Of a stretch of 64,000 nt of DNA, positions 40,030 to 51,056 are shown piece by piece. The stretch comes from Marsupella aquatica (Eukaryota; Marchantiophyta): positions 15,686,001-15,750,000 of the forward strand of contig OZ316899.1 of assembly GCA_973895155.1 (NCBI GenBank). The letters run 5' to 3'. Position numbers and translations under genes: made by a program. The notes below the pieces were generated by a model. The model saw nothing but the letters and a program-made list of their open reading frames with translations. It was not told the origin of the DNA and searched no databases. The number at the start of each line of letters is the position of its first letter. Within the stretch, counting starts at the first letter, position 1.

Positions 40030-41580
40030 AAATGAAATGTTTGCCTTTCCCATTTTCCAGGAATGCCTGCCTTTAAGGAAATGACCTCTTTGGAAATTCT
40101 GCACAGATGTAAACAGTAACATCGGGTACCAGGCTTTACCTCATGTAGTTTGTGCATTCAGGAGAGTAGACACGGTACATGGTACATGACAGAGGATTTC
40201 AACGCTTGGTGCGCCAGAGTGCCGTGTCTGCAGGGTGTCTAGAAGGGGCATAGTGACTGCAGGTAATGCCTTGCTTGTGAGGGTCATGGACCATGCCCTC
40301 ACATTCAATCGACGACCTGGACGCTTCCGGTACTCAACTGAATAGTGACACGCTGGTACTTGCAGTGAACCACACACTTCATCGACAGGTCAAGTTCACT
40401 GCTTGACCACCACATGCAGTACTTGTCTTCAAAGTACTGCACCCATTGGCGACATTTCAGCTTGGGAGAAATTTGGGCATTCCGGAATGGAGGAAGTTGA
40501 TTCCCATTGTGGCTGATTGATAGCAATGACTTTGTCACTGATAATTTCTTCTTGGGGTATCTGGAATTACTAGCCAGCATCAGGAGACATGGCCATCGAC
40601 ACAGGTGCTGGTCATGAAGTGGGATGACTTCTTTGCATTCGCAGATTAATTTTTGCTGCAATCCAGCTTTTCCAAAGTAGTGTTTCTTGCAGCTTTGTTG
40701 TAGAAATGGGCATTTTGCATTCCACGGAATAGATAAGAGCTAGCACTTCAACTTACAACTCTGTGGGGTAACCCCTAAACCTCAATTCCCATTGTGGCGA
40801 TCTTTGAGCATTCTAAATTACGGAATTCTAAACTTGCAGTGGCCAGCCATTTGTAACTCTGCCGAATTATTTCTAAAACTTCTGAATTGTTTTTTTTTTG
40901 TGAATGGGGTTTAGGGTTTACTGGGGTTTGAGTACACCTGGGGGTCGTGGTTTTGTGTGAATGTTAGTCCGACTTTGTTCAGATGATTGCCTTAGTAAAT
41001 GTTTTATGGCCAGGAGGTTTTGTTGTTGTGCATTGACGGAAATGCCAAAACATGAGATTTTTTCCCGAATGCCTTGGGTTGCCTTGAACCTTATTGGGCC
41101 ATGATTAACATTCAATGGGGCAGTGTGGGGAACACACTCAGAATTTGAGGAGGACACGAAGCACAGTGCAAACTGTTACTCAAAATTTGCTTCAAAACAG
41201 ACATTTACAGGTTCGTGTGGGATCAGCATCTCCATGGAATGCAGAGTGATCACAGCAGAAGTGTCTACTATTGCTACTTGTAAGGAGGCTATCTATCCTA
41301 TTGCAGATAGGCAGGACCTTCATATACGTAAGCGATTCCTCAGGTGTCCTGTTTGGACGGATCAGTTCAGTCAGTAGTGCTATTGACTATTGAGCTCTCA
41401 GCAATGTCAATTGGGTCTCCAGATCAATTCTGGCCCTCTTTTCCTTGTCCCTTCTCCGTATCCTATCCCTCACCCTGTTGTCCTTTGTCAATGCTTCGTG
41501 CGCGTCCCTTCTGTCAACTAGTTCATTCGCTTTCCATCTATCGTGAGTTTAAATCATCTGCTGCCGGAATACGTTCTTCT
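40030..41580. other. Non-coding stretch
   Basis: Mixed composition with no coding signal on either strand. GTTTAGGGTTTA occurs near 40910. Confidence 0.5.
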
Positions 41581-41584
41581 CAGC

Positions 41585-42190
41585 TAACTTCTCCAAGGTA
41601 GGGATACCAGCCGTTTGAATGCGTGTGTCTGCAGGTACCTGGTATGGTTGGCCCGGTGAATATTCATGTGAAGGTTCTCCTCCATCCGATAGATATGTAA
41701 CTTGACCACCAACGGGGAAGCCAAAGGTAGGTGCACAGGCACGGCTTGTCCATTCCGCTTTTGGCCGGCCTCCAAAGCCACGATTGTGTTGCCTTCTTCC
41801 CGATATGAGCCTTCTGCTGGAATGGCTGGTATATGCGTCGGATGACAAACCTGCTGTTGCTCCGCTGTTCTCTTGTGATAACTACCTTTGCCCTCGCCCA
41901 CTGGTACAACTCAAACAGGTGCGTGATGAAAGTGGTGTCTTGCCGAGAGCGATCAAGTCCCTCACCAAACTGCCAAACACTTATCTCCATCTAAAAACAA
42001 CCAACCGATGAACCGCTTGGAAGTGTACTTGTTGTTGACACGGACGGAGACAACTGTCTCGCAAAACAGCCGAGCCACGTAAACGATATGGTCATAGAGG
42101 ACACTCTCCGTGGTAGCTCGGTGAAGGTTAAAGGAGTCGTTGGAATGCGCAATGTACCTGGCTTGCTCGGCCAAGTGGAGCCCCAAAATG
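41585..42190 (-). pseudogene. Plant-mobile-domain-like remnant
   Basis: Frames on the minus strand include KLHIYRMEENLHMNIHRAN and HAFKRLVSLPW. These align with KVTMHRMGENVHKN and GFEHLASLPWN of the ORF at 9258-11165. Upstream pieces (VYVARLFCETVVSVRVNN, LFELYQWARAK) look coding but fall in shifting frames. It is a decayed relative of the retroelement-associated ORF. Confidence 0.4.
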
Positions 42191-42310
42191 TGCTATTATT
42201 ATTATTATTGTCGCAGCTGTGGATTGAGTCGCACCTATTATGTTCCGAGCAAAGGCCCTCCGTCTGTTCAATGTTGAGGCGAAGGCAATCCCGGCGAGAA
42301 CGAGGAACAC

Positions 42311-43054
42311 CCTAAATTGCTAGTACGTTGATATCCTTTGAGTGGGCACGGCTTGACTGTCGGTCACAGTGAGTATGCAATCTTGGCACCTTCCCCAATA
42401 CAAAATTCCTTCACCGGAAAGGGGGAAACAAGGGCGGTTCATCACAATTATGGGTGGGAGCTCCAGCCTTCTCATTGATGTTGCCAAGTGACAAATGGGA
42501 CTGGGAGGAGGGCCCGGATGTCCCTTATGCCTCCGAGCTTGAGTGGATCATGATTACGCTGCCAATCACCCGGCCGCCTGGTCCAAGTTTCAACATGAAT
42601 GGGATCGAACACAGATTCTTCCTTTGAGCTGGACAACGACTGTCACCCCGCCTCTTGCCATCATAATACAGGGTACTTCAGGTGGTGTTTTGCCGTCAAC
42701 CACCGTCCTTCTTGCCTGGTCTTTCTATACATAATACATATACACACATCATAATTACTCCCTACTGTAATTACGTCTAGCAAGGCATCATTGATTTTTG
42801 AAATAACAAATGAATCATAGGGTTGGCAAAGGTAAGTTGAATTTGCTGGACGATAGATACCCGATCTCTGTCATAATTTATTGCAAAGCTGCAATGGTAC
42901 CTGGTGTCAGGTTGTGCCCATTGCAATTGTCCATCCATTGAATCTAGAGCTTGGAAGCCTTTTTTGTAGGCAGAGAGTGGTCCATAGAACAAATCCAAGC
43001 CACACAATGTACTATGATTCCCAAAACTCGAACTGTCAACGTCTACATCAATAT
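42311..43054. other. Non-coding stretch before the Ulp1 gene's 3' end
   Basis: Only short open frames with no recognisable domain. An (ATT)n microsatellite lies just upstream at 42190-42210. Confidence 0.45.
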
Positions 43055-44629
43055 TCAGACAATTGATTTCCTAAATAAGCTCACAACAATTCTTCTCCTA
43101 GCGGAATCCATGTCCTGAGCCATGAAATCAAAAACCATGTCTAAACTACGGTACTCAGCAAATTTCATGACAAATACGCCACAGTTGTAGTTGTCGGTTT
43201 GGCAAGGAATGTCCTTGCGTGCGTGCCTGGGCCACTCACGAGCCCAAAGGTGCTTCTGATTTTTGGTTCTCAATTCGTCGTCCATGTATTTTGCCAGGTT
43301 TTTCAGAACATCCGGCTCTTCACCGTGAAGGGAATCCAGATACTCTAGGCATTTCTCGTTCCTGTCAATGACGACCAACGTCCAATGGCTTCCGTCGTGG
43401 ACATGAATAGGGACAAAAATACGATCACAATCAAGCAGGAAATACGTCAATTTTGAGGTCCATGACTCCACCGCCGCATAATTATAACCATTCTTTGTGA
43501 GTACCGAGTAGAACCAGGTATCAAAGAAATGGCACTTGAAGACTCTCATCTGTGATCTCTCTTCCATCGCTTTGATGAGACCAAAATATGTGTTGATAAC
43601 CTCGGAAGTTATCCATTTTCCTGGAGAGAGGCATCTCATTTCTTTCCGGGTTATGATGCAACCATTAGCGGTGCTGACTAAAACAGCGTCTTGATCCAAG
43701 TCAGGACTCAGGCAAAAGTCTATAACGCCGTCGTTGGCCACCTGGTCCGGTGGAGGGTTTTCTTTTGGTGACTCATTGACAGTAGTAATGGATTTAGTTT
43801 TTTGGACCCGTGCGCCTCTTTGAATCGTAGGCTCGACGATAGTGCTATCCGATATTCCTCCTAGATGATGAACTTCAGCCGCGACAACGGGCTTTCGACC
43901 CCAAACTGGGGTGCTATTATTGGAAAGACGATATCGCGGACGATCGTTATCGCGGATGATCGTTACTTGCGAGTCTCTTACCAAAGACTGTCTGGATAAT
44001 AGCCCCGCCGGCGCTACTGCCCTGTCACACGGCTGAGGCACGTCTGTGTCTCCTTGGAGACCCTCGTCCACAACGCTGTCCATTTGCATACTCGTAGGAT
44101 AGTGACCTCTAGCTGCCCTGGCATTCAAATATTGTGTGGAGCAGCCCGGTGGTCTCCACAATGATTTTGCGAAGCTCAACACCTTGTCGAGAGACTTCAT
44201 GTTCTCGGCATACGCCGTGAGGTCCATGACATCCTCCCTGGCGGAGCAGAATGAGAAGCACTCGCGTTCCAAGAGTAGTGCATGCTTCAGAACCTGCCCC
44301 CTGTAAAGAAATCGAGCACTATTTCCTCCTTTTTTGAGAAAGCTTCTATTATAGCTCGGATTATTGATATTGGTAGTGAAGAAGCGGCCGCTGGGCGATC
44401 TGAACAGAACCCGATTTCCTAGCCTAACTTTCATTGTCGCTTGTTTGATGCTAGCCATCTCCCCATTGGGACGGTCCGTCGATTCTTCCTTGCTTGCCTT
44501 GCGGAGCTCCACTTGGTCTCCATCTTTGAAGCTGAAATGGCCGGTGAAATTCTTGAAATGCGCTTCCCAATCCGGTTCCTTGTCTTGGGGAACGCCGAGA
44601 AAGATCACAGTTTCCACCACACCTCTCAT
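43055..44629 (-). CDS. Ulp1/SENP-type protease with methyltransferase-like N-terminal remnant, 524 residues
   Basis: The C-terminal 170 residues form a complete-looking C48 protease, with His in DGSHWTLVVID (about residue 414), Asp in CLEYLDSLHG (about 433), Gln in PCQTDNYNC (about 477) and Cys in NCGVFV (about 482). It would cleave SUMO-like modifiers or precursors. The N-terminal part contains GGNSARFLYRGQ and DVMDLTAYAENM, which resemble GNARLSVGF and motif I of the transposon's methyltransferase-like protein. The middle is a disordered linker. The first Met may be internal, since homologous upstream segments of the same putative gene lie at 47014-48655, beyond an LTR-like insertion. The protease is a better-preserved paralogue of the copy at 13366. 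Confidence 0.8.
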   Translation of the reverse strand: MRGVVETVIFLGVPQDKEPDWEAHFKNFTGHFSFKDGDQVELRKASKEESTDRPNGEMASIKQATMKVRLGNRVLFRSPSGRFFTTNINNPSYNRSFLKKGGNSARFLYRGQVLKHALLLERECFSFCSAREDVMDLTAYAENMKSLDKVLSFAKSLWRPPGCSTQYLNARAARGHYPTSMQMDSVVDEGLQGDTDVPQPCDRAVAPAGLLSRQSLVRDSQVTIIRDNDRPRYRLSNNSTPVWGRKPVVAAEVHHLGGISDSTIVEPTIQRGARVQKTKSITTVNESPKENPPPDQVANDGVIDFCLSPDLDQDAVLVSTANGCIITRKEMRCLSPGKWITSEVINTYFGLIKAMEERSQMRVFKCHFFDTWFYSVLTKNGYNYAAVESWTSKLTYFLLDCDRIFVPIHVHDGSHWTLVVIDRNEKCLEYLDSLHGEEPDVLKNLAKYMDDELRTKNQKHLWAREWPRHARKDIPCQTDNYNCGVFVMKFAEYRSLDMVFDFMAQDMDSARRRIVVSLFRKSIV

Positions 44630-44799
44630 GTGCTGCCGCGGAGAACCTCAAGGGTACTCTTGAAATAGGTGTCATATTCAAGATGGGCATTATTGTGACG
44701 CCAATGACATGCTCCTTATTCTGTAATCTGATTAAGTAGGTTGCTGTATGCAAGGAGTAGCTATTGATATTGCATAACAATTAGCAAGATGGCAAGAAT

Positions 44800-46817
44800 A
44801 AGGGCAATCATGGCGTTAAGAATAGGGAAATAAAAGCTATGTTGCGGGTGGTCGGCGACCATATCTCTTTCAATATGTCACCAAATCCGGATCTGTAAAG
44901 AGCATTGGAAAGATCTGGTCAAGGCGAGTAAAATCGATATAAAACACTCGGGAAACGGAGGTGTATTAAGGAAGATACAACCTGATTAGTGTGACGGGTT
45001 AACTTGTGGCCGGAATTAGCGGATTCGGCTTCAGTTTCGGGTTAACCCAAGCTCGGCCACGGCTTAGCTTAGGTAAGCACGGTTTCAGCTTAGCTCAGGT
45101 AAGCACGGCTTCAGCTTAGCTCAGGTCAACATAACTTCAGCTTAGGCTTAACCCAGGTTCGGATTAGATTGATCTCAGGTTAGACTGAACTTGGGTTAGC
45201 CTAAACTCGGGCTCGGGTTAGCATAGGCAAGCTCGGGTTCGGGCTCAGCTTAGCCTAGGTTAGCGGATAGTGGGTAGCGGCCTAACCCGAGACCACGGGT
45301 TAGCTCTACTCGGGTTAGATAGGATAGCTAGGTTAGCCGAACTCGGGTTAGCTATTTAACTCGGGTTAGCGCAGCAGTGAGTACCCTCTCTCGGTTGCGG
45401 GGGGGCATAACTCTCTGTGTATTTGACCAAATCGGCTATAATTTACCTCGTTGGAAAGAGGAGCTCAAGCCGCTTCCAACTCTACTATCCGCGCAGAAAA
45501 TGGTTGAATAGAGAAATCGGGAGAGGAGGCGCAAGCTCGCAAAAACCATGGAGGAGGGCCAAATCCGAAGTACATAGCCAATTCGAGATAGAAATAAAGT
45601 TGTGAGTTAGGGTTTAGTAGTTAGAGATAGTGGCGGCTCTGTTAGGGCTGGGATGGGGCTCCAACAGCGTAGTATCCACCCATTTGGGCTCAGTATGAGA
45701 GTATATAGAGCAGCCCCCCGGTAGAGGCAAGGGGGGGGGCACTTCAGTTGTGTGATCTCACGTAGATTGAGCAGCAGGGAGGAGTTCTGTGCAAGGAAGG
45801 CTGGGCTTGGAAGCTGTGTGTTGGGGAGAGCTTGGTTGTGCTATTACTCAGGGAGTAATCAGCCATGCTTCACAACAACAGTTGGCCAGGTTTGCAAGCT
45901 GGATTGTGGCTCTTTCTAGTAGGCAACACAACTGGGTTCTTTTCCCCCGATATAGAGCCTTGGTGATAGGTGACGGGTTGGTGATTGTAAAGTGTGGGGA
46001 GGATTTCAATGTGATTTGCGGTGAGCACAGTAGGGAGGCTGAGATATTGATTGAGGGGCAGCAGGAGGAGCATTTATAGTTTAGTCTGGCAAGGCTACGT
46101 GATCCATGGGGAGTCCCGGCCTTTGTCTGGTAGAGAGCACTAAGGGATTTATGGCCAGAGCTGAGCTTGCAGGGCAAGCATGAGGTCGGGCCTCATTATA
46201 GTCTGGGGTAGATTGCCGTTAGGCCTGGTACCAGCTTTGAAGTCGAGTCAACTGTGCATGCGTACTTGACATTCTGAAATGGAGGTGTGAGATCTGTATG
46301 TGCCCCCAAGAATGAAGTGCAGTGAAGGAGGTTGAGTTCAGGATTGAGTTTGCAAGGCAAGTACGGGATTGGTTCGAGTCCAATCTGTCATCGCAATCTG
46401 GAGTGAGCCGGGCTCAGGTTCAAGATTGAGCTTGCATGGCAAGCACGGGGCTTGCAGGGCAAGCACGTCGCAATCTAGAGGAGACAGCCTTCAAGCCTAG
46501 TGTTCGGATCAAGTGTTCTCAGTGAACTATTGTGCACATCTTTGAATCTAATTGAGTTTTCCTCTCAAGCCTCATTTCTCTCATGGATGTGTGTGTGTGT
46601 GAGGCAATCTGAGTGTATGATGGGACTAGCAGCGCCACTGAGAGGTGTACCGGGTGCACTGAAGTGGGTTGGGTGAGGGCTGTCACAACTCTGATTGCGG
46701 AGAGTGGAATGGCATAGTGGTGGGGCAATGGCTTAGAAGTCCCTAAGCCGGGAATCAGTCAAGAGTCACTGGTTTATGGGTACATTCCGGTGGCGGAATA
46801 GAAATATACCTATGACA
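44800..46817 (+). repeat. Candidate solo LTR, about 2 kb, splitting a gene
   Basis: The segment ends in TTCCGGTGGCGGAA (46787-46800) then ATACCTATGACA, the LTR end signature seen at 1486-1514. It has a TATATA at 45702-45707 and a short downstream ORF (45789-46079) without a recognisable domain. Between 45000 and 45400 a degenerate repeat rich in GGTTAGC, CTTAGCTCAGGT and CTCGGGTTAG occurs. The left border is not resolved. It separates the methyltransferase-like half at 47014-48194 from the continuation at 44629. Confidence 0.45.
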
Positions 46818-47013
46818 GTAAGCATACGTATAGACATATGCGCACCGTAGCACTAGGCCCTGTGTGTACGGGCCCGATATGAATACCCCTTCTCACCAGA
46901 ACTATCATGAGCACAGGATCTGATTCCCAACCTTGGTTCCTAAGGATTGAACTTGGGTGATGTGTGACAGAGTCTTGCTATGATAGTCTGGTGTTAAGGG
47001 CATAAATTGGTGT

Positions 47014-48655
47014 TTACTGGCCTTCACAACATCCCTTCGTGATCCTCAGGTACAAGGAGATGGTTTTGGCACCCATAGTGACGTTTTTGGTGTTAAGACC
47101 CATGTCAATCGCGTGACAATTATAGTTATCGGGGGGACCTCGCGCCGCCTCAATGATTTGTGCTAGAAGTATTCCCGGATGACAAAAAAGACGAGGGTCA
47201 GTGACTCGTTGGCCGGAATATTGACGACAATTTTCAGAAAATTCAATATTTCTGATTGTGTCCACGTATTGCCCCCGGTGTGTGTCAAGTCCACGATTGC
47301 AAGGGATACCACAATGCTCTCACTACAGCTGGCGCAATCGAACGGCGGCTCGGCCAAAGCAAGAAAATCTCCAGTGTAAAAAATTCTGTAGGGATCCATC
47401 CTCGACCGAATATGTCCGCCAAACTTCTTCAGATACTGATTTTGTAGCCTATTTTTCAAAGGCTCCGGCATGTCGGCCCTCTCGGACACCTTCACCAGGC
47501 TCCTGAAATATCCGGCATCGACCAATGCGTAACAGCAATCGAGTTTGTCGTTCGTAAAATCAAACATCCGAATGACGTCCGTCCAGAGAGCACCAGCCAA
47601 AAACATTATGTCATAGTTTGCACGATAGAATCGCAGGATTGCGCCTTTGAGCTTGTCCGTATACTTTGCCTTTGCTGCCAAGTCGGACATGGTCGGCAGA
47701 TCAGTTAAAGCATGTTTCTTTCTAATCAATAGCACATCACCCGAACAGACTTTCATTAAGATGTCGGTGATGTTGGATTCCCGCGCACCCTTGAACACTC
47801 GGAACATACTTCCGTTTAACCTCTTTGCTTCCTTTGGTTTGTGAGTAACCTCTCCAATGTTGTCGGGAAAATGTCCTTTCAACCAACTATTGCAAACTGC
47901 TCTCCACAGTTTGTACAAGTCTTCCGATCCGAATAGGATCCACTTGTACTCGCTAATGGTACTCACCTGCAGCGTGAGTTTTGCAAGCGCCTTGTACTCC
48001 TGATCATTATCAATCATAAATATGTGAATTGGAGAATTACACACGCCGCGTACACTACATACCCTGCATACCCGTTCACTAAAACACTTAAAAATGTAGT
48101 AATGATTTTCTGCCCACTCATCATATATATAAACACAAATCCTCCATATACTACCTGGAATTCGGTAGACTTCCGCCCAGAAGGAAGTGGACAAGCTGGA
48201 CGACCCATTTCAATGTACTACAACCGGGCGTGCTCCACCTGATCGATGAATGGAGATGAAAACCTGTGTGCTTCGGCTTGCATGTTGTTTGCATGGGAAA
48301 TCTCCACCAGAACTTGGGCAGGGGTCGAACCCTTCAAGATTCGACCCCGTCAATATTTCAGTAACTTGGCCGTTTGCATCAACGCCGATTGCGTTTGCGG
48401 ACTCCTAATTATCCTCTTTGCAGCCATTGCCGAGTGTTGTCCACTGATTGCAAAATATTTTAATTCGGACAACTTGTTGGAATCAGAATCAAAATCAGAA
48501 ACAGGTAGGTCGATGAGTTTGTAAGCCCCGTCGATGCCAATGCTATAGGCAACCAGATCTGCAGGTAGTGGCTCTTGACCACTAATCATGAGTAATCATG
48601 AGTTTGACGAGGCGATTGACGTGATCGTCATTCAGTAAACGCTCGTTCATCTTGG
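47014..48655 (-). pseudogene. ParB-like plus methyltransferase-like coding segments
   Basis: From the 5' side, AKMNERLLNDDHVNRLVKLM is followed, after a one-base slip near 48590, by YFAISGQHSAMAAKRII; together these fit the ParB/sulfiredoxin fold. The frame continues past a TGA (48353) and a later TAG through EISHANNMQAEAHRFSSP. It ends in TEFQ next to a GTAGTA donor-like site near 48160. Frame 48194-47163 then gives a long region ending in VSLAIVDLTHTGGNTW, at the motif IV position. After another slip near 47185 it reads TLVFFVHPGILL, sharing the H-x-G of the other two methyltransferase-like segments. Motif I would follow at 44629-43055. It appears to be the 5' half of one gene with the Ulp1 ORF. 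Confidence 0.5.
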
Positions 48656-48780
48656 CCGGCGGAGTGTGGATATTTTCCACTGGAACTGTGCAAAGCATAG
48701 ATAGTCCAAAGGAATATCAACACTCGTACAACTGCAAAGTCCTCTCTGCATTTTCAAGACGAGAACGATCGACAGCAATG

Positions 48781-49330
48781 TCAAACTACATCCACATTCA
48801 GCTCGACGATGTCAATCGACTCCCTTTTCTTCTTCTCGACCCTGCTTGTGTCCCCTTCCTCTATCTTTGTTTTTGCTCCACATGCTTGTTCAATGTTCTC
48901 CCCCTTGCTTCTTTTCACCGTTCTTTCTGCTATCGCCTGAGGTTTCTGTTTTCCTGATGCCTCCCCTTTTCGTGCTTCCTTTCCTTCTTCCCTGGTTGCT
49001 GTTGCTGCTCTCTCTCTCTCTCGTAACGACCTTTCTTTTGGCTGCTTTCCTAGGCGTCTCATTCTTCGGCCCGGTCTTTGTTTGGGGTTCTTTGTCTTTG
49101 CTCCTTTCAACTTGCTGCCTCCCTCGCGTGCTTGGCACCGTCAACTGTATATAGCCCCTGTTTCTCTTTTTGCGATTTATGAATTGATCCGGCCATAATA
49201 TGACTTCAAGCAGTTCCTCCGACATGTTGCATCTACCTTTCACACCCTCATTATTACCCCCAAATCTGTCTGAATGAGATGGATGACAAGGTTCCAGCTT
49301 CCTTGTTTTTGGCCCTGATTTGGACAAACG
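48781..49330 (-). CDS. Basic N-terminal ORF upstream of the ParB-like segment
   Basis: Two overlapping frames are highly Lys/Arg/Gly/Glu-rich. One (49327-48890) contains SEELLEVILWPDQFINRKKRNRGY, which looks like a real folded start, before a disordered basic tract. It may be the first exon of the ParB-like/methyltransferase-like/Ulp1 gene, given strand and spacing, but no splice was defined. Low complexity makes chance open frames possible. Confidence 0.3.
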
Positions 49331-50695
49331 TCCAGCTTGACAAAGAGCTGGGTGCTTACGGATCCAAGTTTTTACATAATCACAATTGAATTTGTTTGTA
49401 GTTTGCTATGAAGAACCAAAAACACACTTAAAGGTCTTCAAACTCGGTATTTGTTCCTGTAAAGAACAAGATGGGGTTGGTTTGATAGATTTAAACAATA
49501 ATAAAGAACTAAAAATGTTTTCCACACATAGTAATCAAGTTTGATTACTTTAATAAGGTATTTTGAAGATTTCTCCATAGCAGTGAGTAGTTTTTAATGG
49601 TAACTCAGCATTGGGTAACCATAAATTAATGAAAATGAAATGATTAACAAAACACAAGAGAAAATAATCTCAAAGTACGCTAAGGGAGTCTGGAATAGAC
49701 CAAGGTTACTCCTTAGACATAAGTCAAAATGAAAAGACTTAAGGATTCAAATCCATATTGCTTTTCAGATCTAAACTGCTTACTAGAGTACCTTTTAAAA
49801 TGCCGTCAACATGTCTTATCCTTTCTTTCTAAGTGGTACTCAGATAAGATCTAAAAGGTAGCTACTTCAACATTTAGATGGTACTGAGCAACACGAAAGA
49901 AAATCCATCAATTTCAATGAGACTTAAACTCAATGAGTTAACTTTAAGAACTCAAGAGATTGCAATGAGTCACCAACAAGGAATCTATCATTACAACTCA
50001 AAAGATTTGCACAAAAGGAATTTTACTTCCTGTGTTTATAATCATAGGTAAAAACACAAAAAGAAGGTAAGTCTCTCCAAATGTTAAACCTGATCTCGAA
50101 CTCATAGATTCATGATCACCTAGTTTAACACAAGGAAAAGGCAAAAATACATAACTTAACCATCAACTACACTAGTGGTGGAGGGGTCTTATAGTAAAAA
50201 TTTACAGAGTAAGAGGTCATAAAGTCGAAGAGACATGCCTCTTTATACTCCTCAAAAAGTTAAAATGATGATTCAGTAAGTGAAAAGCCAAAAATCTGCC
50301 TAAGTCTGAACTCGTAAACTAGTAAACTAGTAAACTCGTAAGAATTTTACTTAGCAAAACTCGTAATCGTAAACTAGTAACTCTTAAACTAGTAAACTCG
50401 TAATGCGGTATTCTTAAGACTTGATGAATTCAACTATTTTTAACTTCCTACCTATAAGTCAGAAAACTCAAAGGTTCTGCCAGTAGGCTTTCCTAGGTAC
50501 AGACTATATACTTAAGAAGTATGACAGCTTCCAAATCTCTAGAACGCATTTATAAAAATCAGATAAGATGCACTACTCTTAAACCTAACTAAATCACTTA
50601 AGACTACTCTTCAAGCTTGCTGTTGGATGTCTTTTGGTTCGAGTAACTCCACAAGGGTAACAATCTGATTCTGTGTAACTTCGATTAGCTCAGCT
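49331..50695. other. AT-rich non-coding DNA with AAACTAGT repeats
   Basis: No gene is supported. Between 50310 and 50410 the motif GTAAACTAGTAAACTCGTAA recurs. Similar AACTAGTAAACTAGTA occurs at 56850-56870 on the other side of the copia element, so both may belong to one older sequence split by the insertion. Confidence 0.45.
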
Positions 50696-50723
50696 TTCTT
50701 ATTCATCTTCTTGTCTCTGAATA
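50696..50723 (+). repeat. Residual 3' end of the 5' LTR
   Basis: These 28 bp are identical to the end of the 3' LTR (56185-56212). Sequence further left has no match to that LTR. Confidence 0.75.
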
Positions 50724-50737
50724 CGTTATCAGCACGA
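50724..50737 (+). other. Candidate primer binding site (CGTTATCAGCACGA)
   Basis: It lies immediately after the LTR end. The same CGTTATCAGCAC follows the LTR of the second copia element at 61069, supporting a conserved role. It does not resemble the usual tRNA-iMet 3' end, so an internal tRNA site is possible. Confidence 0.5.
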
Positions 50738-51056
50738 GCTGCCAAAGCTGAGCACAGAAATTTTTTTTCACTGACGCACTACCCACGACTCATCCTCTCT
50801 CATCTTCGCAATTTTTTTTTTCTTCCGAACTTTGTGAAGCGACGCCCAATTGATCAACGATTATTCCTACAGCGAGACTTTGCATTCCATCAAATCGCCC
50901 ACATTCACTTTTACGAAGGAAGAGCGCCACAGTCATCCATCCACGAACTCCACACGAAAATGCTCAAGGTCACTAAATCTGACATTTATAGCATTCTGAA
51001 CATTCGACATTGATTTTCCAACAGTTCACATTCATAGACTACCCTGGATAGAGGCA

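Noticed and set aside
46360-46400. GGTTCGAGTCC resembling a tRNA T-arm
   Set aside because: No acceptor, D-arm or anticodon stem could be placed around it.
48846-49154. Plus-strand hydrophobic Leu/Phe/Ser-rich frame resembling a membrane protein
   Set aside because: It is the antisense of a Lys/Arg/Glu-rich minus-strand region; the composition explains it.
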